From Porphyromonas uenonis DSM 23387 = JCM 13868 (GTDB lineage Bacteria > Bacteroidota > Bacteroidia > Bacteroidales > Porphyromonadaceae): a stretch of 64,000 nucleotides of DNA. Numbering within the stretch: the first letter of the stretch is position 1; each line of letters starts with the position of its first letter. This document shows positions 55,306 to 63,073 of this stretch, piece by piece. The position numbers were made by a program, and so were the translations under genes. Under the pieces are notes generated by a model. That model made no database searches and was not told the origin of the DNA. It was given only the letters and a program-made list of their open reading frames with translations. The stretch lies in the NCBI RefSeq assembly GCF_000482365.1, contig NZ_KI535306.1, positions 90,045 through 154,044 on the forward strand, written 5' to 3'.

Positions 55306-56460
55306 CTACGAGAGGAAGCCGAGGAGGACACCCGCAGCTACGGCCGAGCCGATGACGCCAGCCACGTTCGGACCCATCGCGTGCATCAGCAGGTAGTTCG
55401 TCCGGTCGTACTTGACGCCTTCGATCTGCGATATGCGAGCCGAGTCAGGAACTGCCGATACGCCCGCATTGCCGATCAGCGGATTGATCTTGTTACCCTC
55501 CTTGAGGAAGAGATTCATCACCTTGACAAAAAGTACCCCCGAGCAGGTGGCTATAATAAAGGAGAGGGCACCGAGCATAAAGATCTTCACCGAGTCAAGC
55601 GTGAGGAAGTGCGTCGCCTGTGTCGAGGCACCCACCGTCACACCTAGTAGGATGGTGATTACGTCGATGAGTGGCTCACGAGCCGTGCGAGCTAAACGAT
55701 CGCAGACGCCACTCTCCTTGAGGATATTGCCGAAGAAGAGCATCCCCAGTAGAGGCAAGCCTGATGGAACGAGAAAGCCCGTCAGGAGCAGACCAAAGAT
55801 CGGGAAGAGGATACGCTCTATACGAGACACCTTGCGGGGAGCCTTCATCCTGATGCGTCGTTCTTTATTAGTTGTCAGCAGACGCATGAAGGGCGGCTGT
55901 ATGATCGGTACCAGCGCCATATAGGAGTAAGCCGAGACAGCGATAGCACCGAGTAGGTCGGGCGCCAGCTTGGACGAGAGGAAGATAGCCGTAGGGCCAT
56001 CAGCACCGCCAATGATACCGATAGCACCCGCAGCGTTTGGCTCGAAGCCCAGCTGCAAAGCAATCATATAAGCGCCAAAGATACCAAACTGCGCAGCCGC
56101 ACCGATCAGCATCAGCTTAGGATTGGAGATCAGAGCCGAGAAGTCTGTCATCGCTCCGATACCGAGGAAGATCAGTGGCGGGTACCACCCCTGTCTCACT
56201 CCTTGGTAGAGGATGTTGAGGACAGAGCCCTCCTCGTAAATGCCGATCTGCAGACCCGCATCCTTAAAGGGTATATTGCCGATTAGCATACCAAAGCCTA
56301 TCGGGATCAGGAGCAGAGGTTCGAACCTAAAGCGTATGCCTAGGAAGATAAATAGGGCACCGACTAGGATCATGATCACGTGACCCGTCGTCACATTGGC
56401 AAAGCCGGTGTAGGTAGAGAAGATCTCTATATTGTCAACAAGGAAGTTCCAGAAATTCAT
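55306..56460 (-). CDS. Sodium-translocating decarboxylase beta subunit
   Basis: A 384-residue membrane protein matching OadB/MmdB/GcdB: about ten hydrophobic segments, LLIPIGFGMLIGNIPF near residue 50, and GAIGIIGGADGPTAIFLSSKLAP near residue 140 (the Na+-site region), plus INPLIGNAGVSAVPDSAR near 325. It couples decarboxylation of a biotin-bound carboxyl group to Na+ export. The gamma-like gene precedes it by 31 bases, but no alpha subunit or biotin carrier gene is next to it. Whether the substrate is oxaloacetate or methylmalonyl-CoA cannot be told from this subunit. Confidence 0.93.
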   Translation of the reverse strand: MNFWNFLVDNIEIFSTYTGFANVTTGHVIMILVGALFIFLGIRFRFEPLLLIPIGFGMLIGNIPFKDAGLQIGIYEEGSVLNILYQGVRQGWYPPLIFLGIGAMTDFSALISNPKLMLIGAAAQFGIFGAYMIALQLGFEPNAAGAIGIIGGADGPTAIFLSSKLAPDLLGAIAVSAYSYMALVPIIQPPFMRLLTTNKERRIRMKAPRKVSRIERILFPIFGLLLTGFLVPSGLPLLGMLFFGNILKESGVCDRLARTAREPLIDVITILLGVTVGASTQATHFLTLDSVKIFMLGALSFIIATCSGVLFVKVMNLFLKEGNKINPLIGNAGVSAVPDSARISQIEGVKYDRTNYLLMHAMGPNVAGVIGSAVAAGVLLGFLS

Positions 56461-56491
56461 AAGGCTATCTCGTTAATCGCTTAGGTTCGTA

Positions 56492-57439
56492 TCACGCTTT
56501 CAGACGCTTGCACTCCACCGTAGGACGCATCATCTGACTCTTATCACTCCACGGCTCATAAGCCTGCGTGCGAGGTCGTATAGTTAGTTGCCCAGGAGCC
56601 TCACCACCGCCCAGCTGCAACTCTGTGGTCAGAGCGAGTGAGATGGCGACAGCCACGAGCGGATCATCCGTCGTACTGGCTACCGTCGTAGGCTCTCTGT
56701 GTACTCGATTGTGAAGGCTCTCCTTACGTTCTTCAATACGCATAGCCACGATTCCGACTAGTTTATAAGCTAAGAAGAGAATCAGGAGACCTGAGAAAAC
56801 AACTAGCATAGCTGTTATAGTCATAACAAAGCCATTTGGATCAGCCTCTTGTAGGCGGTTGATCTTTTCGTTTTTGTCCTTGACCACATTGTTGGACCCC
56901 GGCGTCGTGTGCTGCGTGATATGCCACGCCTCCGCTGGAGCTATCGTCCGCACGCCATCATCAATACGTGCATAGGAGTGATTAGCGGGGATTGCTGCTG
57001 GTATCTCCACCTCATCAATGATAGAGGTGCCATCGCTACTGACTAGAGCCAGGTAGTGAGGCGACTCTGGCGTTAAGGTGAAGTTCAAGTGAAAGGTACC
57101 CCGTAGCGGCATCTCATCTGCAAAGAAGACCACACTCTGCCGAGGCTTGATGATCGTCAGTATGTCTCCCTTGGGGATCATATACTTCTTAAGGTCTTGC
57201 GGATCGTTCGTCAGGAAGCATCCCGCCAGGTCGATTGTCCCCGCTGAGGAGTTGTATATCTCGATCCAAGGGCTACGCTTGCCGTAGCTGTCTATGTAGT
57301 TATCTACATTATCTATCATCACCTCATTGATCCGCGCTGCCGTGATGCTCTGTGCTGAGAGCGTGTAGGAGGACCATAGGATGGCTATCGTAGAGAGGAT
57401 TAGTAGTCGCTGTAGAGCAGACCGTGTGAATCGTTGCAT
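56492..57439 (-). CDS. Lamin-tail domain fused to OadG-like gamma subunit
   Basis: A 315-residue protein with a signal peptide (about 1-29, ending LSAQ), a lamin tail domain (about 32-170: INEVMIDNVDNYIDSYGKRSPWIEIYNSS, abbreviated; LAGCFLTNDP; PGSNN), then one membrane helix (about 205-230: VMTITAMLVVFSGLLILFLAYKLVG) and a cytoplasmic tail with IEERKE as in OadG subunits. The gamma subunit normally anchors the decarboxylase alpha subunit to beta. Here the lamin-tail domain would sit in the periplasm. Gene order with the beta subunit supports the assignment. Promoter box at 57473. Confidence 0.82.
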   Translation of the reverse strand: MQRFTRSALQRLLILSTIAILWSSYTLSAQSITAARINEVMIDNVDNYIDSYGKRSPWIEIYNSSAGTIDLAGCFLTNDPQDLKKYMIPKGDILTIIKPRQSVVFFADEMPLRGTFHLNFTLTPESPHYLALVSSDGTSIIDEVEIPAAIPANHSYARIDDGVRTIAPAEAWHITQHTTPGSNNVVKDKNEKINRLQEADPNGFVMTITAMLVVFSGLLILFLAYKLVGIVAMRIEERKESLHNRVHREPTTVASTTDDPLVAVAISLALTTELQLGGGEAPGQLTIRPRTQAYEPWSDKSQMMRPTVECKRLKA

Positions 57440-57472
57440 AAGCTCACATGTATATCGCTAAGATTAGACCCC

Positions 57473-57480
57473 CAAAGATA
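57473..57480 (-). promoter_or_regulatory. Bacteroidetes -7 box for the decarboxylase genes
   Basis: TATCTTTG on the minus strand, 34 bases ahead of the ATG at 57439. Confidence 0.55.
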
Positions 57481-57542
57481 CATCTTCTTCGGAAAAGTAC
57501 GGGCACCTAAACACGCTCTCTCACCTCTAATTTTCATTCCTA

Positions 57543-57729
57543 CCTAGGAATTTGGCAAATTGCTACCTAGGAAATGGCCAAATTCTTCGGACTTATTTTT
57601 TGATTCCTCCGAAGTTTCATTTGATTCCTCCGAAGTTTCATTTGATTCCTCCGAAGTATTTTTTATTTCCTAGGTAGGAATTGGGCAAATTTCTAGGTAC
57701 TTATTGGGCAAATTCCTAGGTAGGAATTC
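57543..57729. repeat. Phased array of CCTAGG and CCTCCGAAG cores
   Basis: Cores start at 57543 and 57566 (CCTAGG), 57585 (CTTCGG), 57606, 57627 and 57648 (CCTCCGAAG), 57669 (CCTAGG), 57692 (TCTAGG) and 57715 (CCTAGG). Spacings: 23, 19, 21, 21, 21, 21, 23, 23. The CCTAGG units share GGCAAATT. The array is roughly symmetric, CCTAGG units outside and CCTCCGAAG units inside. TAACCTC-like heptamers lie at its right edge (57732-57748). Confidence 0.75.
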
Positions 57730-57745
57730 GATTAGAGGTTAGAGA

Positions 57746-58498
57746 TTAGATGCGACGAGAGTCGCGGAGCTTCTGCTGGTACATACGTAGCACGGTGGCG
57801 TCGGTGATCTCCGTGCGGATGGCTTCCGTGAGGGAGGGCTCGCCAGTGAGCGTCATCTCGGCAAGGAGCCACGCTATAGCCATCTGGACGTAGTACGCAT
57901 CGTCGTGTTGCAATGGGACGACATGGTCTAGTGCAGCTCTAGGGGTGGCTAAGCCGTGACGTATGAGGTCCAGCCAAGCAACGATGGTAAGCCGACGTGC
58001 GTAGGGATTGGCGTCGTGAGCATGCTCAGCTATCGAGCGGAGGACTATCTGGCGCTCTGTCTCTCCCCTACTCGACCAGCTTGCGAGGAGTTCCTTGTAG
58101 TAGTCAGGCACAGCCCAGCCATCGCAGAGGGGATAGAGGAGCGGTAGCCCCTTATTAGGAGTAGCTAAACGACCGATGACCCCGCCGAAGATGATCTTGT
58201 ACTCATACCATGCGAGGGCTCTCTCGTGAAGTAGCTTGATGGCCTCGTCGAGTGTGAGCAAGCGACTGAGCTGCTTTACGGCTTGTCGGAGCCACTTCAT
58301 ACTAATGCCGAGGACGCTCTCGGGTCGTGAGGAGACTTTGGTGCGTAGTGCCATAAAGTCGGCATAGGCTGGCTCCCGACGCTGCTCCAGCTGTGCGAGC
58401 AGTGCGGAGGCTTCTTCAAGAGGAGACTGTTGCATAAAGGCGAATCGCTGTGTTGCTTTCGGAACTCGGCTTCGGTCACATACGGAGGTATGCTCCAT
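57746..58498 (-). CDS. AlkD-like DNA alkylation repair protein, 5' end displaced by a mobile element
   Basis: A HEAT-repeat protein of the DNA alkylation repair (AlkD) family, which removes alkylated bases. From residue ~26 on it looks complete: ALRTKVSSRPESVLGISMKWLR, then YEYKIIFGGVIGRL, PLCDGWAVPDYYKELL, and NPYARRLTIVAWLDLI. A 293-bp element (58423-58715) with AAGAG duplicated at both ends split the gene. Removing it and one AAGAG restores MTPTPLEEASALL starting at 58733. In the present sequence the old frame meets a stop inside the element; the body is instead open from an ATG at 58498 within the element, or from one at 58435 (MQQSPLEEA) at its end. Expression is uncertain. Confidence 0.8.
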   Translation of the reverse strand: MEHTSVCDRSRVPKATQRFAFMQQSPLEEASALLAQLEQRREPAYADFMALRTKVSSRPESVLGISMKWLRQAVKQLSRLLTLDEAIKLLHERALAWYEYKIIFGGVIGRLATPNKGLPLLYPLCDGWAVPDYYKELLASWSSRGETERQIVLRSIAEHAHDANPYARRLTIVAWLDLIRHGLATPRAALDHVVPLQHDDAYYVQMAIAWLLAEMTLTGEPSLTEAIRTEITDATVLRMYQQKLRDSRRI

Positions 58499-58715
58499 TC
58501 AGACCTCACCCTCAGCGCCTTGCACTTCATCCTTTCTGCAAAGTCAGGACAATCTTGCAAGCAAGATTGTGAGACTGTTGACTTTTGCAACAGTCACATA
58601 CGGAGGTATGCTCCCTTCAGACCTTACCCTCAGCGCCTTGCGCCTCATCCTTTCTGCAAAGTCAGGACAATCTTGCAAGCAAGATTGTGAGACTGTTGAC
58701 TTTTGCAACAGTCTC
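58423..58715 (-). mobile_element. 293-bp palindromic-ended element, copy L2
   Basis: Same length and junction as copy L1 (21176-21468), opposite orientation. It is flanked by AAGAG on both sides (58418-58422, 58716-58720), a perfect 5-bp target duplication inside the AlkD-like gene. One base (A at 58497, C in the other copies I compared) creates an ATG on the minus strand that is in frame with the gene body. Confidence 0.88.
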
Positions 58716-58733
58716 AAGAGGTGTGGGTGTCAT
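58716..58733 (-). pseudogene. Severed first codons of the AlkD-like gene
   Basis: Reads ATGACACCCACACCTCTT on the minus strand, coding MTPTPL. It joins in frame to PLEEASALL on the far side of the element once one copy of the duplicated pentamer is removed. In place, it reads into the element and stops after about a dozen codons. Confidence 0.75.
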
Positions 58734-58768
58734 ACGGAGGGTGTGTAGCAAGTTTCTCTAAATAGCAC

Positions 58769-58803
58769 AGTCCCCCATATACGAACAGTGTATATGGGGG
58801 ACT
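58769..58803 (-). terminator. Terminator after the CbiK-like gene
   Basis: Perfect 14-bp arms AGTCCCCCATATAC and GTATATGGGGGACT with a 7-base loop, 65 bases past the minus-strand stop. Confidence 0.75.
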
Positions 58804-58867
58804 GATTACATGATGCCACCGTGAGCATGTGGAGAGCCTCCACAGTCACTTAGTGATGTGCTTGAGA

Positions 58868-59899
58868 TTACTTCTCGTCCTCTTCGGGAGTGTAGAGAGG
58901 CTTGCCAGCGAGCGCCTTCTCCATGTGGCTTATCCAGACGTTGACGATAGCGGGATAGTCAGCTAGTCCGTTCATCGTGCAGTCATCTAGGGTGCACTTA
59001 TAGCCAGCCTTGTTCATCTCATAGCGCCAGCTTCCCTCCTCAGGATTCTGAGGATCGACACCACCCTTGAGGTCGTTGTTGGCATGGTCACCAGCGATAG
59101 ACATGAGCGGGTGTAGGAGCATCGTGCCTTTGGTCTTGCCAGCCTTCTTAGCGCGAGCGATCAAGTTTTCTACCAGGTTGCCCTCCATGTCGACGGTAGC
59201 GACGAAGTAGTTTTTGTTGAGCTTCTGTAGCTCCTCCTCGATCTTGAGGTAGCGAGAGTTACCGCGTCCGTAGTTCATGTTCTCAGGATTACCGTGTCCC
59301 ATGAAGCTAACGAGCTTGTTATCAGCAACAGCCTTGCCATAGATCTTGTGAAGCTCAGCAGCAACGGTCTTGCAGTCATCATCGCTCTCTAGTAGTGGAC
59401 CAGCAAGGTAGACGGTTGTCTTGGCGAACTCAGGGTGATCACCATCGTTGCGGAAGTCCTTAATGCAGTTCTGGATACGTAGGAACTCCTCACCAGGTAC
59501 GATGTGTAGTGACTGTACTGCGATGTCCTTGTACCCAGCAACTCCAAGAGCCTCTAGATAGAACTTGGGTGCGTAGTAGTTCCACCCCTTCTGAGCGCAA
59601 CGTGTCATGCAGATCTCAGAGGTAAAAGCGAAGTAGAGGTCTCTGTCGGGGAACTTCTTCTTAAAGGCCTCCTGTACCTTCTTAAAGGTCTGCTGAGGCT
59701 TATCCCAGGTACTACCGAAAGAGACGAGGAGTAGAGCCTTGTCTGTGGTCTTCTTTGCCTTCACCTCCTTGGTAACAGCCTGTAGCTTCTTGTCGTGATT
59801 TGAGAGAGCTAGGTTGTTGTCGTCCTCTGTACAACCTACGCAAGTCAGGAGGGTTAGTCCTAGAGCGCAGAGTGATAAGATTGTTAATAGCTTCTTCAT
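58868..59899 (-). CDS. cbiK: Exported CbiK-type chelatase lipoprotein
   Basis: A 343-residue protein of the sirohydrochlorin cobaltochelatase (CbiK) family: LLLVSFGSTWDKPQQ (about 56-70), the metal/active-site histidine H132 in SLHIVPGEEF, and H202 in SFMGHGNPENMNYG. CbiK inserts Co2+ (or Fe2+) into a tetrapyrrole. It has a lipoprotein signal with lipobox CVGC (cysteine 23), so it works in the periplasm or at a membrane surface, unlike the cytoplasmic cobalamin-pathway enzyme. It lies next to a TonB-dependent receptor on the same strand, which suggests a role in tetrapyrrole or metal uptake. Confidence 0.88.
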   Translation of the reverse strand: MKKLLTILSLCALGLTLLTCVGCTEDDNNLALSNHDKKLQAVTKEVKAKKTTDKALLLVSFGSTWDKPQQTFKKVQEAFKKKFPDRDLYFAFTSEICMTRCAQKGWNYYAPKFYLEALGVAGYKDIAVQSLHIVPGEEFLRIQNCIKDFRNDGDHPEFAKTTVYLAGPLLESDDDCKTVAAELHKIYGKAVADNKLVSFMGHGNPENMNYGRGNSRYLKIEEELQKLNKNYFVATVDMEGNLVENLIARAKKAGKTKGTMLLHPLMSIAGDHANNDLKGGVDPQNPEEGSWRYEMNKAGYKCTLDDCTMNGLADYPAIVNVWISHMEKALAGKPLYTPEEDEK

Positions 59900-59986
59900 T
59901 GTTGATAGGGTTATAAGTGATTTTATATGTGTGTGTGTTGGCTTGATAAAGTGTAGTGTACGCTAAGCGTGGGGAACAATATTTTT

Positions 59987-62131
59987 CTAATCCTCCTCAT
60001 CCTCCTGAGAGCGCGAGCGACGGGAGGAGCGCTTGGTCGGTGTGATCTGCTTGGCTCGCCCGAAGTGTACGCTCATGGTCATGTAGAGTGTGCGCCCTGG
60101 CGTAGAGGTACCGTAGTGCAGACCGTGTGGTGTGGTCTCATAATAATTGAGCAGGTTGTCCACGCCAATGTTGAGGTCGAGAGACCAGTTCTCATTGGGT
60201 ATGATCGTCTGCTGCGTGTTGAGACGCCATAGGTGATAGGGCTTGCCATTGCCATCATCCTGATAGTAACGGGTGCTCTGCATACGTCCGTATAGTCCTA
60301 CGGCTAGCTTGTAGCGCTGCTGGAGGAAGGCTTCGCTCCACGACAGCCCCACAGTGGCACGGTGGTGTGCCATACCATCGATTGTGACCTGGCGCATCTC
60401 TTGCTTCTCGTCATCGTAGAGGAGTGCCTCTGTGTCAAGGTAGCTATAGCTGGTGGTTAGCGTCCACTGCTTATAGATGCGCCACTTGGCGGTGACATCA
60501 GCACCATAAGTCTTGGCGCTGTCCATATTCTTGTACTGACGCACGCGAGCTGGTCTGTAGGATGCGATGAGATCACCAGGAGCCTCTCGACTTGGGATCG
60601 TCACGAGGGTGATCATATTGTCAAGGAAGTTGGCATAGCCCGTAGCACTCACGTTGACTAGCGGGTTGTGGTACTCTACGCTAGCTGAGACATAGCGACT
60701 AGTCTGCGCCTTGAGGTTGGGATTGCCAAGGTGGAGTATGACCATCGCCATCTGGCGAACGTATCGATAGTGGAGCTCCTTGATCGTAGGAGTCTTAAAG
60801 CCTTCGGAGTAGGTAGCACGCAGATTGACAGGGCCTAGCTTGTAGAGGAGAGAGACCTTGGGGGTAAACTTCGCCCCAAAGGCTGGGTGGTAGGTTAGCC
60901 TAGCTCCTGCGGTGAGATTGAAGTTCCTCGTGGGTGTCCACTCATCCTGTAGGTAGAAGCCCGCCTGAAAGTCATTAACCCGATTCTCGTCCAGTCGGCG
61001 TGGTGCTATGAGCCAGTTGTGGTGTAGGTCTAAACCAGCGCTAAGTCGCTGATCGAAGGGAAGTGCGAAGACCCCCTTGAGCTCTGTCGTGATGCGCTGC
61101 TGATTGCTCTGCAACCCTACATTTCCAGGGAAGTAGGGGAAGCTGAGCTCCTTGCCATCTGGCAGGAACTCCTTAGCCCAAGTTTCACCTGTGTAGACGT
61201 AGTAATAGGCGTGCCTGTAGTACTGCATCTGAGCCGTCAGGACAGCTCCCTGTGGGGTCTGCCAGCGCATACCTGCACCTGCGGAGGTGTTGTGATAGCG
61301 GAAGTCGTAGGTCTTGTAGTCGGGCACACCCGTCGGGCGGTGGATATCCTTGCGATAGTAGTTGCCCTCGACATAAGCCGAGAGAGGCTTGCCCTGTCGC
61401 CAGTAGAGGTGTTGCCCTATCTGCCAGTCTAGATAGGGATTTGAGGTGTTGTTGACCGAGTTGGTTACAGGCTTTTCGTAGCGGTTGGGGTTTTCGTAGG
61501 TTGTGTTTTGCCAACCGTCAGAGTGCTTTAGATTAAAGTCAGTCAGCGTCGTCCAGTCGCCCACCCTATACTGAAAAGCGTTGGACTGATTGATCACTCC
61601 ATAAGAGGCGACACGCGTGCTATTGTCTATGGATAGATTGTCGCGGCTCTTCTTGGTGATGATGTTGATGACACCCGCTATGGCGTCGCTACCGTAAAGC
61701 GCGGAGGAAGCTCCTTTCACCACCTCAATACGCTCGATGCGTGTCGGGTCAACCATATCTAGATTCGTTTGCCCCCCGAGGTCGCTCATGAGCCTCTTAC
61801 CATCGACGAGGATGAGGATATAACGGTCTCCCAGCCCGCCCATCTGCATAGCTGTACCCATATCGCTATGACTAAAGTCTATCGACGGGATCAGCCCCGA
61901 TAGTATCTCCGTGAGGGTTGCCGATCCGTAGCTCTCTAGCGTCTTGGCATTGATGATCTCCGTCTGCACAGGCGCATTCTTGAGGAGGTAGTTTGTTCCC
62001 GTGCCCGTCACGACCACCTCGTCAAGATTAACAACCGAGAGCGAGTCGGCCGGGGTCACGCTCTGCGCCATCAACGTAGCGGGAAGCAGCAGGACTAAGA
62101 GCTGTGCAACGATTGCCAGATATCTATTCAT
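59987..62131 (-). CDS. TonB-dependent outer-membrane receptor
   Basis: A 714-residue receptor with signal peptide ending LMAQ, a plug domain (about 40-160: VNLDEVVVTGTGTNYLLKNAPVQTEII, abbreviated; GVINIITKKSRD) and a C-terminal beta-barrel ending in YMTMSVHFGR plus a basic/acidic tail. It imports a ligand using energy from TonB. Start at 62131 because this ATG leads straight into the signal peptide; an ATG at 62242 would put a promoter box (62211) inside the gene. It lies 87 bases ahead of the CbiK gene and 200 bases after cobalamin genes, so cobalamin, haem or another tetrapyrrole is the likely ligand. Confidence 0.9.
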   Translation of the reverse strand: MNRYLAIVAQLLVLLLPATLMAQSVTPADSLSVVNLDEVVVTGTGTNYLLKNAPVQTEIINAKTLESYGSATLTEILSGLIPSIDFSHSDMGTAMQMGGLGDRYILILVDGKRLMSDLGGQTNLDMVDPTRIERIEVVKGASSALYGSDAIAGVINIITKKSRDNLSIDNSTRVASYGVINQSNAFQYRVGDWTTLTDFNLKHSDGWQNTTYENPNRYEKPVTNSVNNTSNPYLDWQIGQHLYWRQGKPLSAYVEGNYYRKDIHRPTGVPDYKTYDFRYHNTSAGAGMRWQTPQGAVLTAQMQYYRHAYYYVYTGETWAKEFLPDGKELSFPYFPGNVGLQSNQQRITTELKGVFALPFDQRLSAGLDLHHNWLIAPRRLDENRVNDFQAGFYLQDEWTPTRNFNLTAGARLTYHPAFGAKFTPKVSLLYKLGPVNLRATYSEGFKTPTIKELHYRYVRQMAMVILHLGNPNLKAQTSRYVSASVEYHNPLVNVSATGYANFLDNMITLVTIPSREAPGDLIASYRPARVRQYKNMDSAKTYGADVTAKWRIYKQWTLTTSYSYLDTEALLYDDEKQEMRQVTIDGMAHHRATVGLSWSEAFLQQRYKLAVGLYGRMQSTRYYQDDGNGKPYHLWRLNTQQTIIPNENWSLDLNIGVDNLLNYYETTPHGLHYGTSTPGRTLYMTMSVHFGRAKQITPTKRSSRRSRSQEDEED

Positions 62132-62210
62132 AAACCAACTGGATAAACTAACAGAGGCAGGCAACCTAACCAAAAGAAAAGCGGATTCGGTTAGAGTAGC
62201 TTTTACACCA

Positions 62211-62218
62211 CAAAGGTA
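62211..62218 (-). promoter_or_regulatory. Bacteroidetes -7 box for the receptor-cbiK transcript
   Basis: TACCTTTG on the minus strand, 80 bases ahead of the ATG at 62131. No cobalamin riboswitch could be recognised in the 200-base gap up to 62335. Confidence 0.5.
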
Positions 62219-62335
62219 GTAAAAAAAAGTATTGTCCAGCAACCCACGAATCTTCTGGCCAGTAGACTTGCACTACATATTGGGAGGCTTACAGGCGACA
62301 AGGCGTGCAGCAGAGCGCAGGCTCCTTTGTCGGTC

Positions 62336-63073
62336 TTATTGCCCTTGCACTATCTTCACATACAGGTGGGGAACCCTTCGGCTAGGACGTATGATGATGA
62401 GGGAGAAGTAAGGGATGGGCTGACGGGCGAGGAATGTGTCACGGTCACTGGTGAGTAGCTCTAGAGCGGGATTGCCTAGATGCTCGGCATAGATGAAGTC
62501 ATAGTTGTCCTCGGCTATGACCTCACAAACGATGTCAGCACAGCGCGAGAGCTTCATCACTACCACAGTAATTTCCATCGAAAGTGCCTCACGGAGCTGA
62601 GAGCTACTGAAAACCTTGCTCAGCACGAGGAGCGACTCGTCTTGACGCACCAGACCTTGACCAAAGGCTGCCGCTGCGGCTATATAATAAGGTATCCCTG
62701 GCACGACTTCTATCTCGGCACGAGCCTGACGGAGCAGGTCTGCGAGATACTGCACCGTGGCGTAGGTGCCGGCATCGCCGATGGTGACGACGCTACAAGC
62801 GAGTCCCCTACCCTGCTGCTCCATCAGTCGGGTGGCAAGCTGCTCGTAGTAGCGGATCGCCTCTGTACGGTCGCTGCTCATCGGGATCTCTAGGATCTGA
62901 CAGCGCTGAGCGAGGGCGGAGCCTTCGGGCAGTGCAGCGACAATGCGGTGAGCTGCTTCGCCTAGGCAATAGATCTCGTCAGCCTTCTGGAGCTTGCCAT
63001 AGGCACGCATAGAGATATCCTCAGGCGTGGCAGCGCCGAGGGAGACGATTGCTATCGGCTGTGGCGCTTTCAT
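62336..63073 (-). CDS. Precorrin-2/cobalt-factor II C20-methyltransferase
   Basis: A 245-residue SAM-dependent tetrapyrrole methylase of the CbiL/CobI type. Typical pieces are VSLGAATPEDISMRAYGKL near the start, VVTIGDAGTYATVQYL (about 95-110; the GDP-loop appears as IGDAG) and VVPGIPYYIAAAAAFG (about 123-138). It methylates C20 during corrin ring synthesis. It overlaps the stop of the preceding fused gene by four bases on the same strand. The precise methylation position rests on family resemblance. Confidence 0.82.
   Translation of the reverse strand: MKAPQPIAIVSLGAATPEDISMRAYGKLQKADEIYCLGEAAHRIVAALPEGSALAQRCQILEIPMSSDRTEAIRYYEQLATRLMEQQGRGLACSVVTIGDAGTYATVQYLADLLRQARAEIEVVPGIPYYIAAAAAFGQGLVRQDESLLVLSKVFSSSQLREALSMEITVVVMKLSRCADIVCEVIAEDNYDFIYAEHLGNPALELLTSDRDTFLARQPIPYFSLIIIRPSRRVPHLYVKIVQGQ

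Noticed and set aside
62132-62335. Cobalamin riboswitch upstream of the TonB receptor
   Set aside because: The gene context would fit, but I could not find the conserved B12-box or a matching stem arrangement.
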